Positions 1 through 6,215 are shown, counted from the stretch's first letter. The stretch: DNA of 8,620 bases from an uncultured Bacteroidota bacterium (GCA_903851455.1 CAINOM010000045.1:1-8620), one strand, 5' to 3'. Made by a program: numbers and translations. The notes: generated by a model not told the origin, from the letters alone.

Positions 1-27
1 GATTGCTTCGCTTCGCTCGCAATGACG
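1..27. repeat. short palindromic intergenic repeat
   Basis: The first 27 bases have a stem of ATTGC (2-6) and GCAAT (19-23) around a TTCGCTTCGCTC loop. Read on the other strand it begins CGTCATTGCGAGCGAAGCG, a unit I recall as a widespread dispersed repeat in alphaproteobacterial genomes; that attribution is from memory and was not searched. It sits downstream of lpdA and is cut by the window edge, so its full extent is unknown. It supports an alphaproteobacterial origin for the left end. Confidence 0.55.
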
Positions 28-52
28 AAAAAGATTAAGCGGGGCGTTACAC

Positions 53-157
53 CCCCTCACCCTCCCGCTCACGCGGGTCCCTCCCTCTCCCCCAAGGGGG
101 CGAGGGGTTAGACACATCCTCCCTCGCCCCCTTGGGGGAGAGGGTTGGGGTGAGGGG
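53..157. repeat. composite GC-rich inverted repeat (REP/BIME-like)
   Basis: A 24-base perfect inverted repeat pairs 83-106 with 121-144 around a 14-base loop. An outer pair, CCCCTCACCC (53-62) and GGGTGAGGGG (148-157), encloses it. A small extra hairpin, CCCGC (64-68) with GCGGG (73-77), sits in the left arm only. The element lies just after the lpdA stop codon, so its transcript could fold into a long hairpin that stabilises or ends the message, although no U-tract follows. The same layout recurs at 1617-1715, so this is a dispersed repeat family and not a one-off terminator. Confidence 0.8.
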
Positions 158-176
158 ATACTACGCGAAGCTGCGA

Positions 177-1583
177 TCAGATGTGAATCGGATGCCCGGC
201 AACCGCGAGCGCCGCTTCTTTCACCGCCTCGTTGAGCGTCGGGTGGGCGTGGCAGGTGCGGGCGATGTCTTCGGCGGTAGCGCCGAATTCCATGCCGAGC
301 GTTGCTTCGGCGATCATCGTGCCGGCGTCGGCACCGATGATATGGACGCCGAGGACGCGATCGGTCGCCTTGTCGGCGATGATCTTCACGAAGCCTTCGA
401 TGTCGTTATTGGCACGGGCGCGGCCGTTGGCGCTGAAGGGGAACTTGCCGACGCGGTATTCGACCTTCGCCGCCTTCAGCTCTTCCTCGGTCTTGCCGAC
501 AGAGCCGACTTCGGGATGGGTGTAGATGACCGCCGGGATCGCATCGTAATCGACCTGCGGGCGCTGACCGGACAACAGTTCGGCCAGGACTTCGCCTTCT
601 TCCGATGCCTTGTGCGCGAGCATCGGGCCGGCGATGACGTCGCCGATCGCGTAGATGCCGGGGACGCTGGTGGCGTAATTGGCATCGACCGGGATGCGGC
701 CTTTTTCAAGCGTGATGCCGACGGCTTCGAGACCGAGATTGTCGGTGAAGGGACGGCGGCCGACCGAGACGAGCACGACGTCGCAGGCCAGCTCTTCGGC
801 TTTGCCGCCTGCCGCCGCTTCGAGCGTCAAAGAGATGCCGTCCTTGGTCTTCTTCGCGCCGGTGACCTTGGTGCCGAGGCGGAAAGTGAAGCCCTGCTTC
901 ACCAGCGATTGCTGCAGCGCCTTGCCGACTTCCTGGTCCATCGTCGGGGTGATGCGGTCGAGGAATTCGACCACCGTCACCTGCGAACCGAGACGCCGCC
1001 ACACCGAGCCCATCTCCAGACCGATATAGCCACCGCCCACGACCACGAGATGTTTCGGCACCGAAGCTAGCGACAGCGCGCCGGTCGAGGAAACGATCGT
1101 CTTCTCGTCGATGGCGAGGCCGGGAAGGCTCATGATGTCCGAGCCGGTGGCAATGATGATCGCCTTGGACGCTTTGATCTCGGACGCCTTGCCGTCGAGG
1201 CCGGCGATGGCGAGCGTATCTTTTGATTTAAACGTCGCCGTGCCTTTGACGAAGGTGACCTTGTTCTTGCGGAACAGGAACTCGACGCCCTTGGTGTTGT
1301 CGCTAACGACCTTGTCCTTGCGGCTCATCATCGTCGGCAGATCGAATTCGACCTTGCCGACCTTGATGCCGTGCGCGGCAAGCGCGTGATTGGTTTCCTC
1401 GAATTTTTCCGAGGATTGCAGCAGCGCCTTCGAGGGGATGCAGCCGATATTGAGGCAGGTGCCGCCGGGCGATTCGCGCTTATCGACGCACGCGACCTTC
1501 ATGCCAAGCTGCGCCGCGCGGATCGCGGCAACATAGCCGCCGGGGCCGCTGCCGATGACGATGACGTCGTAAGTATCAGCCAT
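177..1583 (-). CDS. lpdA: dihydrolipoyl dehydrogenase (E3)
   Basis: This flavoenzyme re-oxidises the dihydrolipoyl arm of E2 in 2-oxo-acid dehydrogenase complexes and passes the electrons to NAD+. The protein is 468 residues, the normal family length, and looks intact. Visible features in order are the FAD-binding GSGPGG (residues 11-16), the redox disulfide motif GGTCLNIGCIPSK (Cys43 and Cys48), the NAD-binding GGGYIG (183-188), a second FAD contact at YAIGDV, and the C-terminal HPTLNEA with catalytic His447 and Glu452. The start MADTYDVIVIGSG sits directly before the first beta strand, as usual. It lies downstream of the E2 gene on the same strand with about 150 bases of repeat between, the usual sucB-lpd order in alphaproteobacteria. 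Codon use is strongly GC-ending. I infer service to 2-oxoglutarate dehydrogenase from the neighbouring E2; it may also serve pyruvate dehydrogenase. Confidence 0.97.
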   Translation of the reverse strand: MADTYDVIVIGSGPGGYVAAIRAAQLGMKVACVDKRESPGGTCLNIGCIPSKALLQSSEKFEETNHALAAHGIKVGKVEFDLPTMMSRKDKVVSDNTKGVEFLFRKNKVTFVKGTATFKSKDTLAIAGLDGKASEIKASKAIIIATGSDIMSLPGLAIDEKTIVSSTGALSLASVPKHLVVVGGGYIGLEMGSVWRRLGSQVTVVEFLDRITPTMDQEVGKALQQSLVKQGFTFRLGTKVTGAKKTKDGISLTLEAAAGGKAEELACDVVLVSVGRRPFTDNLGLEAVGITLEKGRIPVDANYATSVPGIYAIGDVIAGPMLAHKASEEGEVLAELLSGQRPQVDYDAIPAVIYTHPEVGSVGKTEEELKAAKVEYRVGKFPFSANGRARANNDIEGFVKIIADKATDRVLGVHIIGADAGTMIAEATLGMEFGATAEDIARTCHAHPTLNEAVKEAALAVAGHPIHI

Positions 1584-1616
1584 TTTTCAAAGTGCCTTGA
1601 TAGAGATGGGTGTTAG

Positions 1617-1715
1617 CCCCCTCACCTTCCCATCGCGTTGCGATGGGCCCCTTCCTCTCCCCGAGGGGCGAGGAAAACCCCCTCTCCCCTCGGGGAGAGG
1701 GCTGGGGTGAGGGGG
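1617..1715. repeat. second copy of the composite GC-rich inverted repeat
   Basis: The outer arms are CCCCCTCACC (1617-1626) and GGTGAGGGGG (1706-1715). An internal perfect hairpin pairs CCCATCGC (1629-1636) with GCGATGGG (1640-1647). The inner long arms at about 1654-1673 and 1681-1700 pair with one mismatch. The order (CTCACC start, small hairpin, CCTCTCCCC arm, mirrored arm, GGTGAGGGG end) matches the element at 53-157, but the hairpin sequence differs. It fills the gap between the E2 stop and the lpdA start, so it could modulate read-through or mRNA processing between them. Confidence 0.8.
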
Positions 1716-1733
1716 CGCACATAGTATTCGCAA

Positions 1734-2939
1734 TCAGATGCTGAACAGCATCCGCTGCGGGTCTTCGATGCATTCTTTGACGCGGACGAGGAAAGTCACC
1801 GCCTCGCGGCCGTCGATCAGGCGGTGATCGTAGCTGAGGGCGAGATACATCATCGGGCGCACTTCGACCTTGTCGCCGATGGCGACCGGGCGCTTTTGGA
1901 TCTTGTGCATGCCAAGGATCGCCGATTGCGGCGGGTTCAAAATCGGGGTCGAGAGCAGCGAACCATAGACGCCGCCATTGGTGATCGTGAAGGTGCCACC
2001 GGCCATTTCATCAGGACTTAATTTATTATCACGGGCCTTCTTGGCCAGCTCTACTACTTTGTTTTCTATGTCGGCCATGCTCATGCTCTCGGCATTGCGT
2101 ATCACCGGCACTACCAGCCCCTTAGGCGCAGATACTGCTATAGATATGTCGCAATAGTCGTGGTACACAATCGCATCGCCATCTATGTAAGCATTCACAG
2201 CGGGCCACTCCTGCAGCGCGGTGCAGCAAGCCTTTGTGAAGAAAGACATAAAGCCAAGGTTCACGCCATGCTGCTCCTTAAAATTATCTTTATACTGCTT
2301 GCGGATATCCATGATGCGGGTCATGTCTACCTCGTTGAATGTGGTAAGCATGGCCGTGCTGTTCTTAGCCTCCACCAGTCTGCGCGATACTGTTTTGCGC
2401 AGATTGCTCATCTTCTCGCGGCGCTCTTCACGGGTAAACGCAGTATCCCCACCCTTGCGGCCGGGATGTGATATCGCTTCCAGCACATCCTGCTTCATGA
2501 TCCTGCCTTGCGATCCGGTTCCTTTCACTTCGGCCGGTTTCACCTGTTTGTCGGTCATTATGGCCTGGGCTACCGGTGTTGCTTTCACGTCACTTTTAGG
2601 AGCTTCTTTAGCCGGGGCTGGTGCAGCCGGTTTATCGTCCTTTTTAGGCGCTTCTGCTTTGGGAGCAGCGGCAGGGGCTGGCGCTTCTGCGCCGGCGAGT
2701 TTAGCCGCTGTTTCATCTATAGAGCAGGCCAGGTCGCCAATATTCAATGTAGCGCCTTCCTGCGCCACTATATGTAGTATGCCCGCCTGCTCGGCGTTAA
2801 GTTCGAAAGTGGCTTTCTCAGACTCCAGTTCGCAAAGCACTTCATCCCTGTTCACATAATCGCCTTCTTTCTTCAGCCATTTCACAAGGGTAACTTCACT
2901 TATTGATTCGCCTACGGTAGGAACTTTTATATCTATCAT
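1734..2939 (-). CDS. sucB: 2-oxoglutarate dehydrogenase E2, dihydrolipoyl succinyltransferase (two-origin reading frame)
   Basis: E2 core of the 2-oxoglutarate dehydrogenase complex: it carries the succinyl group on a lipoyl lysine and transfers it to CoA in the TCA cycle. The protein is 401 residues, normal for the family. Domains are a lipoyl domain (about 1-75, lipoylated Lys42 in ESEKATFE), an Ala/Pro/Lys linker (about 82-118), a peripheral-subunit-binding domain (about 119-156), and a catalytic domain (about 170-401) ending in DHRLIDG, with His372 and Asp376. The start [12 protein letters not shown] is the standard lipoyl N-terminus. The oddity is composition. From the start to about residue 311 codons are Bacteroidota-like, with many ATA, GTA and TCT. 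From about residue 314 they are alphaproteobacterial (ATC, TCG, CCG, CTC) and ATA is absent. The full-length product is therefore probably an assembly artefact, or less likely a recombinant. Succinyl rather than acetyl specificity is inferred from similarity and the neighbouring lpdA. Confidence 0.9.
   Translation of the reverse strand: MIDIKVPTVGESISEVTLVKWLKKEGDYVNRDEVLCELESEKATFELNAEQAGILHIVAQEGATLNIGDLACSIDETAAKLAGAEAPAPAAAPKAEAPKKDDKPAAPAPAKEAPKSDVKATPVAQAIMTDKQVKPAEVKGTGSQGRIMKQDVLEAISHPGRKGGDTAFTREERREKMSNLRKTVSRRLVEAKNSTAMLTTFNEVDMTRIMDIRKQYKDNFKEQHGVNLGFMSFFTKACCTALQEWPAVNAYIDGDAIVYHDYCDISIAVSAPKGLVVPVIRNAESMSMADIENKVVELAKKARDNKLSPDEMAGGTFTITNGGVYGSLLSTPILNPPQSAILGMHKIQKRPVAIGDKVEVRPMMYLALSYDHRLIDGREAVTFLVRVKECIEDPQRMLFSI
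1980..2010. other. probable junction between two genomes inside sucB
   Basis: On the coding strand, codons just upstream are GAT AAT AAA TTA AGT CCT GAT GAA. Just downstream they are ACG ATC ACC AAT GGC GGC GTC, followed by TCG, CTC and CCG-rich codons. The switch is abrupt and falls in the conserved [10 protein letters not shown] segment of E2, where distant species can share identical stretches long enough to mislead an assembler. Everything to the left carries alphaproteobacterial features and everything to the right Bacteroidota features. The exact breakpoint cannot be fixed from sequence alone. Confidence 0.75.
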
Positions 2940-2964
2940 TGTTCGTATTATTTGCTACGGGCTG

Positions 2965-2995
2965 CAAAATTACCAAACAAGCGACTATAAAGCAA
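2965..2995 (-). promoter_or_regulatory. Bacteroidota-type promoter for sucB
   Basis: On the minus strand TTG (2995-2993) is followed after 20 bases by TAATTTTG (2972-2965), matching the Bacteroidota pattern TTG, about 17-23 bases, TAnnTTTG. It ends 25 bases before the sucB start codon, a sensible short leader. There is no sucA directly upstream, so sucB appears to be transcribed from here. The match is positional and by consensus; no experiment supports it. Confidence 0.6.
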
Positions 2996-3019
2996 AAAAG
3001 GAAATTTAATACTTGGATT

Positions 3020-3556
3020 TCAAACGAGAAATCGGGGAACATTAATTAATACTAATAATTCGTCAATCAGCATAGCCACATCTTGATATGCATCAGGGTT
3101 GTTCTTTTTTATATAATATAAATAGCCCCCCACACCGCCAACTATTTCACTGTAGGAAGCCCCGCCAATAATAGAGCTATGAAGTTCGTTTATTAGATGG
3201 TTATGCTTTTCATACCATGCGAACATAATATCATTCGCTATCCGATAAATGCTTCTGTAATCTGTCCCATTATAGGAATCGGTATAACCACTATACCAAA
3301 ACAACAGTTCGTCAATTTCGTTTTGTGCGTCTATATAGGCAGAAGAGGACTCTTGTTTTAATCTTCTAAGAAGTAAACTAATTTTCAGCTTCTCATCAAA
3401 TATAGCATCCTCCGTGTTCGTACTAATTACTTTAGATTCAAGTATGGCGACTAAACCAGGGTATTTATCCTGCGATTTTAACGTTAGTTTGTCGATCATA
3501 GATCGCCAGGCTAAATTGACATCGTCCCCGAATTTACTGAGCATATCTTCGGCCAT
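3020..3556 (-). CDS. hypothetical protein, 178 residues
   Basis: I do not recognise this family. The protein has no signal peptide and no convincing membrane segment, so it is probably cytoplasmic. It is rich in Leu, Ile, Ser, Asp and Tyr, and the first half looks mostly helical (for example LLLRRLKQESSSAYIDAQNEIDELLFWY). A Gly-rich stretch, GGASYSEIVGGVGGYLYYIKK, occurs near residues 130-150 and a hydrophobic end, LLVLINVPRFLV, closes the chain. The start is the ATG at 3556; a second in-frame ATG four codons later (MLSKFGDD) is also possible. It begins 19 bases after the crcB stop on the same strand, so it is probably co-transcribed with crcB. It is noticeably more AT-rich than the sucB, PD40 and monooxygenase genes, which hints at separate acquisition. 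The long frame, sensible spacing and absence of a competing frame make it likely to be real. Confidence 0.7.
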   Translation of the reverse strand: MAEDMLSKFGDDVNLAWRSMIDKLTLKSQDKYPGLVAILESKVISTNTEDAIFDEKLKISLLLRRLKQESSSAYIDAQNEIDELLFWYSGYTDSYNGTDYRSIYRIANDIMFAWYEKHNHLINELHSSIIGGASYSEIVGGVGGYLYYIKKNNPDAYQDVAMLIDELLVLINVPRFLV

Positions 3557-3575
3557 ATGTGATCACTACTAAATT

Positions 3576-3944
3576 TCATGCTGCCAACCTTATGCCCACC
3601 CGGCAAAGCAATAGGCCAATAACGACGCTAAGGCCGGTATAAACAACAGCAGTAATAAACTGTCCTTTCTGCATAAGGTTCACATTCTCAAGGGCAAACG
3701 TAGAAAACGTGGTAAAACCGCCGCAAACACCAGAGGCAAGTAACAACCACCCGCCCGCCTGCAACCACGTAGTACGCGGCATCAACCCAAACAGAACCCC
3801 AATAAGAAGCGAGCCGATAATGTTAATTACAAAGGTGCCGACAAATGTATTTGGCGTGAACTTGCTGAAAATAAAACTAACTCCGTAGCGGGCCATACTG
3901 CCTGCCGCACCACCTACGCCCACTAATAGAAAATTTCGGAACAT
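3576..3944 (-). CDS. crcB: fluoride channel CrcB/FluC
   Basis: Small membrane protein that lets fluoride leave the cell; family members work as antiparallel dimers in the inner membrane. The 122-residue length is typical. Four hydrophobic segments are visible (about 3-25, 33-54, 64-87 and 97-119). Family signatures are Arg19 in GSMARYG, the conserved Asn41 in FVINIIGS, and the hallmark GGFTTFSTF (75-83), whose Phe and Thr/Ser residues line the fluoride path. The start MFRNFLLVGVGGAAGS is the usual N-terminus. The gene starts nine bases after the stop of the broken toxin frame and is followed by the unrecognised 178-residue gene, all on the same strand. I looked upstream for a fluoride riboswitch and saw none. 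Expression may therefore depend on the promoter of the antitoxin upstream, which is an inference. Confidence 0.95.
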   Translation of the reverse strand: MFRNFLLVGVGGAAGSMARYGVSFIFSKFTPNTFVGTFVINIIGSLLIGVLFGLMPRTTWLQAGGWLLLASGVCGGFTTFSTFALENVNLMQKGQFITAVVYTGLSVVIGLLLCRVGIRLAA

Positions 3945-3953
3945 TTTTTTGCG

Positions 3954-4130
3954 TTACTTATGACGATCGTTGCACGTTATGGTAGAAGTAATGAAGGAAA
4001 AACCACCAGTATCATTCAGCTTAAATAATTCTGAAAGTATTGATTGATAGGACGAAAGACCATCAATGAAATAAATAAGCGGAGCGCTGCCTAAAAAAAG
4101 AGTCTTTCCCTTAAAAGTGGAAATCACCAT
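3954..4130 (-). pseudogene. truncated PIN-domain (VapC-like) toxin remnant
   Basis: A 58-codon frame starts at the ATG at 4130, overlapping the antitoxin stop by seven bases (ATGGTGA), the classic coupling of type II antitoxin-toxin pairs. It reads MVISTFKGKTLFLGSAPLIY, then FIDGLSSYQSILSELFKLND, then TGGFSFITSTIT, and ends CNDRHK and stop. This resembles the first half of PIN-domain ribonucleases: strand, acidic residue, Ser/Ala-Pro-Leu-Ile-Tyr-Phe-Ile. Two signs of decay are visible. The expected first catalytic Asp is Gly14 (GGC, one transition from GAC). The chain also stops where the second half, with the remaining acidic residues, should begin; intact members are roughly 130-150 residues. 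Neither other forward frame continues it before crcB begins nine bases later, so the 3' half appears deleted. An inactive toxin is very likely; assignment to VapC is by similarity only. Confidence 0.7.
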
Positions 4131-4324
4131 TCTCTCTCTGTTTCAATGTATTTATTGATGTCCATTCCTCTCCATATCTCAGCGCCAACGCCTGAAATAG
4201 ACGATAATTTTACGTCAGAAGCCTTCTGCTTCCTAATGATAGCAACAAGCTTTTCAAGCAATGTCAATTGCTCTTCACTGTTGAGGTGCTCCACCTCAGA
4301 AAGGATGCTTTCAATGTGCTGCAT
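4124..4324 (-). CDS. antitoxin of a type II toxin-antitoxin pair
   Basis: The 66-residue protein has a helical N-terminal half (IESILSEVEHLNSEEQLTLL, then EKLVAIIRKQK) and a C-terminal tail ending AEIWRGMDINKYIETEREW. Small acidic proteins with a Leu-rich first helix and a WxGxDxxxYIxxER-type tail are commonly found as the partner of PIN-domain toxins, the tail being the part that wraps the toxin. The toxin frame follows with a seven-base overlap, which supports the pairing. The start ATG at 4324 lies within an inverted repeat that could be its own operator. With the toxin broken, this is an orphan antitoxin that may persist by repressing its promoter or by acting on a related toxin elsewhere. 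The precise antitoxin family is not certain. Confidence 0.7.
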   Translation of the reverse strand: MQHIESILSEVEHLNSEEQLTLLEKLVAIIRKQKASDVKLSSISGVGAEIWRGMDINKYIETEREW

Positions 4325-4349
4325 GTATCAAAGATACAAATAATTGTAT
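4324..4349 (-). promoter_or_regulatory. antitoxin promoter with two overlapping inverted repeats (candidate operator)
   Basis: TGTATC (4324-4329), AAA, GATACA (4333-4338) is a perfect inverted repeat that runs into the antitoxin start codon. ATACAA (4334-4339), ATAA, TTGTAT (4344-4349) is a second perfect repeat sharing five bases with the first. On the minus strand TATCTTTG (4336-4329) fits the Bacteroidota -7 pattern TAnnTTTG, only four bases from the ATG, so the transcript may be nearly leaderless. No clear -33 element is seen. Antitoxins usually repress their own promoter through such palindromes; that role here is an inference. Confidence 0.45.
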
Positions 4350-4413
4350 TGTCTGGCACTTACTGGTCTCAGTACAATTTTCGCATTTGCACATTTCGTT
4401 ATTTCGACATTAA

Positions 4414-5529
4414 TTAATCCACCCAATCGCAGATAAACACATTGGTATCATGCCCGCCACCATTGTTGCGGTTGGAGCTAAAGATGAATTTCCTGCCATC
4501 TGGAGAGAACATCGGGAAGGCATCAAAGCTGCCGTCATGGCTTATGCGCTCCAGGCCTGTGCCATCCAGGTTCACAAGATATAAGTTGAAAGGAAACCCA
4601 CGCTCGTACTCATAGTCTGAGGCAAAAACGAGTTGCTTGCCATTTGGTGTAAAAGCCGGTGCCCAGTTTGCTTTACCCAGCTTGGTTACCTGGTGTGCGT
4701 CACTGCCATCAGCATTGGCTACAAACAGTTCCATGTGGGTGGGCATTACCAACCCCTGTGCCAGCAGGTCTTTATATTCCTTTACTTCTTCGGGAGTAGA
4801 AGGGCGAGATGCACGCCACACGATCTTCTTACTATCCGGCGAAAAGCAGGCGCCGCCGTCGTAGCCCAGCGTATTCGTGATCTGTTTTACATTCTTGCCA
4901 TCGATATCCATGGTGTAGATGTCTATATCGCCATTGCGCATGCTGGTGAAAACGATCTTCTTTCCATCGGGAGATATGGTACCCTCGGCATCGTAGCCGG
5001 GTGTGTTTGTGAGGCGCTTTGTTATTTTACCATTGAAGTCGGCTACGAAAATGTCATAGCTGTCATAAACAGGCCATACATACTTTTTGATCACCTTCCT
5101 GTCGGGCTCAGCAGGGCAGGTATCTGCGGCAAGGTGAGTAGATGCATAAAGAAAATGCTTGTGATCGGGCATCAGGTAGGCGCAGGTAGTACGGCCCTTG
5201 CCCGTGCTCACTAATTTATACTCGAACTTATCATTAGCCGATTTAGGTAATGTGCCGTAAAATATCTGGTCGCAGTTCACGCCCTCTGCCGGGTTGCGGC
5301 GCTGAAAGGTGATGTGCTCATTGTCGAAACCGAAATAGGCTTCTGCATTATCGCCACCTACCGTGAGCTGCCGCATATTTTTAAAATGCTTCTCATCAGG
5401 GTATGCCAGGCTCGCCTTTTGAACGCCCGAATTATCAGGGGCATGTTGCTCTTGTGCACGCAACAGCAGCGATGAGCCTAAAAAAAGCGCAATAAATGGC
5501 AGGCGCAAATACATAGAAGTAATATTCAT
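4414..5529 (-). CDS. secreted PD40/TolB-like beta-propeller protein
   Basis: The 371-residue protein starts with a Sec signal peptide: a hydrophobic core LPFIALFLGSSLLL (10-23) and a likely cleavage near RAQEQ (24-28). It is therefore exported to the periplasm or surface. The mature part carries PD40-type propeller blades with the pattern SPDGKKIVFTS or close variants: about 177-208, 220-240, 287-320 and 332-366, with weaker blades towards the N-terminus. An unusual insert with CPAEPDRKVIKKYVWPVYDS lies at about 138-157. Such propellers in Bacteroidota are usually binding or scaffold modules; no catalytic residues are recognisable and the partner is unknown. The start at 5529 follows a -7-like promoter element by 16 bases; Met6 (MYLRLP) is an alternative start that keeps the signal peptide. 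The gene stands alone, 91 bases downstream of the acetyltransferase gene on the same strand. Confidence 0.85.
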   Translation of the reverse strand: MNITSMYLRLPFIALFLGSSLLLRAQEQHAPDNSGVQKASLAYPDEKHFKNMRQLTVGGDNAEAYFGFDNEHITFQRRNPAEGVNCDQIFYGTLPKSANDKFEYKLVSTGKGRTTCAYLMPDHKHFLYASTHLAADTCPAEPDRKVIKKYVWPVYDSYDIFVADFNGKITKRLTNTPGYDAEGTISPDGKKIVFTSMRNGDIDIYTMDIDGKNVKQITNTLGYDGGACFSPDSKKIVWRASRPSTPEEVKEYKDLLAQGLVMPTHMELFVANADGSDAHQVTKLGKANWAPAFTPNGKQLVFASDYEYERGFPFNLYLVNLDGTGLERISHDGSFDAFPMFSPDGRKFIFSSNRNNGGGHDTNVFICDWVD

Positions 5530-5545
5530 AAAGTGGATTGTGCCG

Positions 5546-5553
5546 CAAAACTA
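5546..5553 (-). promoter_or_regulatory. -7 promoter element of the PD40 protein gene
   Basis: On the minus strand TAGTTTTG fits the Bacteroidota -7 pattern TAnnTTTG and ends 16 bases before the start codon. No TTG sits at the expected 17-23 base spacing upstream, so the match is partial. The same octamer, followed by C, any base, GC, recurs before the acetyltransferase gene. Confidence 0.4.
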
Positions 5554-5620
5554 ATTCAACAACAACCGATAAAAGCTGACCATAGTCTCCAGATTGTCAG
5601 AGAATTGTAAAAGAAAACAA

Positions 5621-6130
5621 CTACAACCTGATCTCAAACAGGCAGGCGGGCACATCGTGGTAGTGGCTGGGCAGCCCGGATGTGTCCTTCAGATCAAACA
5701 TACCAAGGAATTTGAATCCCGCATGCGTATAATGGTCAATTAACCGGGTGTTGTTCCCCAGCGTATCCAGTCTCACAAAATCTTTAGCGTTCTTCTTCGC
5801 GTATTCTTTCGCCCACTCCACAATTATTGAGACAAAGTTCTGCCCTCTGAACTCCGGGTTAGTTGCTATCCTATGGATGTATACCGCTGCATCGCCATTT
5901 CGTTCTTCCCATATCTGCTCATCACTAAAAGTAGTCGCCCATACACATGCGATATGATCGTCTATGATCAGTTTCCATTGGCGGCCCTGAGCTATTTCAT
6001 TCTCTACCAGCTCCCGCTCAAACTCTGGCCATACCACTACCGTCTTCTTAGCTTTCTGATAGTCCGATGCGATCCGGTAAAGACGAAAGATCTCCGTGAT
6101 ATCTGCGGCTGTGCTGTTTTCTATTTTCAT
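5621..6130 (-). CDS. GNAT-family N-acetyltransferase
   Basis: A 169-residue protein of the GCN5-related acetyltransferase fold, which moves an acetyl group from acetyl-CoA to an amine. The N-terminal helices (MKIENSTAADITEIFRLYRI) and strand are followed by the core strand AAVYIHRIATNPEFRGQNF (81-99), a helix SIIVEWAKEYAKK (101-113), a strand FVRLDTLGNN (118-127), and the family-typical LIDHYTHAGFKFLGMF (130-145). The pyrophosphate loop is divergent: RGQNFV at 95-100 lacks the later glycines of R/Q-x-x-G-x-G/A. That loop variant is also found in some Bacteroidota members, from memory. The ATG at 6130 is chosen because the fold begins there and a -7-like element lies 30 bases upstream. The longer frame back to 6322 would run antisense into the monooxygenase gene. 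The substrate cannot be told. It is transcribed divergently from the FAD monooxygenase. Confidence 0.85.
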   Translation of the reverse strand: MKIENSTAADITEIFRLYRIASDYQKAKKTVVVWPEFERELVENEIAQGRQWKLIIDDHIACVWATTFSDEQIWEERNGDAAVYIHRIATNPEFRGQNFVSIIVEWAKEYAKKNAKDFVRLDTLGNNTRLIDHYTHAGFKFLGMFDLKDTSGLPSHYHDVPACLFEIRL

Positions 6131-6160
6131 AGTTTTGAGGCCGATGATACCGGCTTGCTG

Positions 6161-6168
6161 CAAAACTA
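6161..6168 (-). promoter_or_regulatory. -7 promoter element of the acetyltransferase gene
   Basis: On the minus strand TAGTTTTG fits TAnnTTTG and lies 30 bases before the chosen start at 6130, which supports that start over longer ones. No good -33 TTG is seen at the right distance. It lies in the 85-base divergent gap shared with the monooxygenase gene. Confidence 0.4.
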
Positions 6169-6215
6169 AAGCAACATGGAATGTAATGGTATAGTTTTTC
6201 TGTAAACTCACTAAC

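Noticed and set aside
83..144. Simple intrinsic terminator after lpdA
   Set aside because: The stem is very strong, but no run of T follows on the coding strand and the same element occurs between sucB and lpdA. It is better called a dispersed repeat.
132..1070. A 312-codon open frame on the plus strand across lpdA
   Set aside because: It is antisense to a complete, motif-rich lpdA in GC-rich DNA where long shadow frames are expected. Its product is Asp/Arg/Ala-rich with no recognisable domain.
2221..2859. A 212-codon plus-strand frame opposite the sucB linker region
   Set aside because: It is antisense to the Ala/Pro/Lys-rich linker and catalytic domain of E2. Its Ser/Ala/Gly-rich reading simply mirrors that repetitive coding sequence.
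3945..4130. Fluoride riboswitch upstream of crcB
   Set aside because: The minus-strand leader was read for the conserved riboswitch core and none is visible. The space is filled by the truncated toxin frame, leaving only nine untranslated bases.
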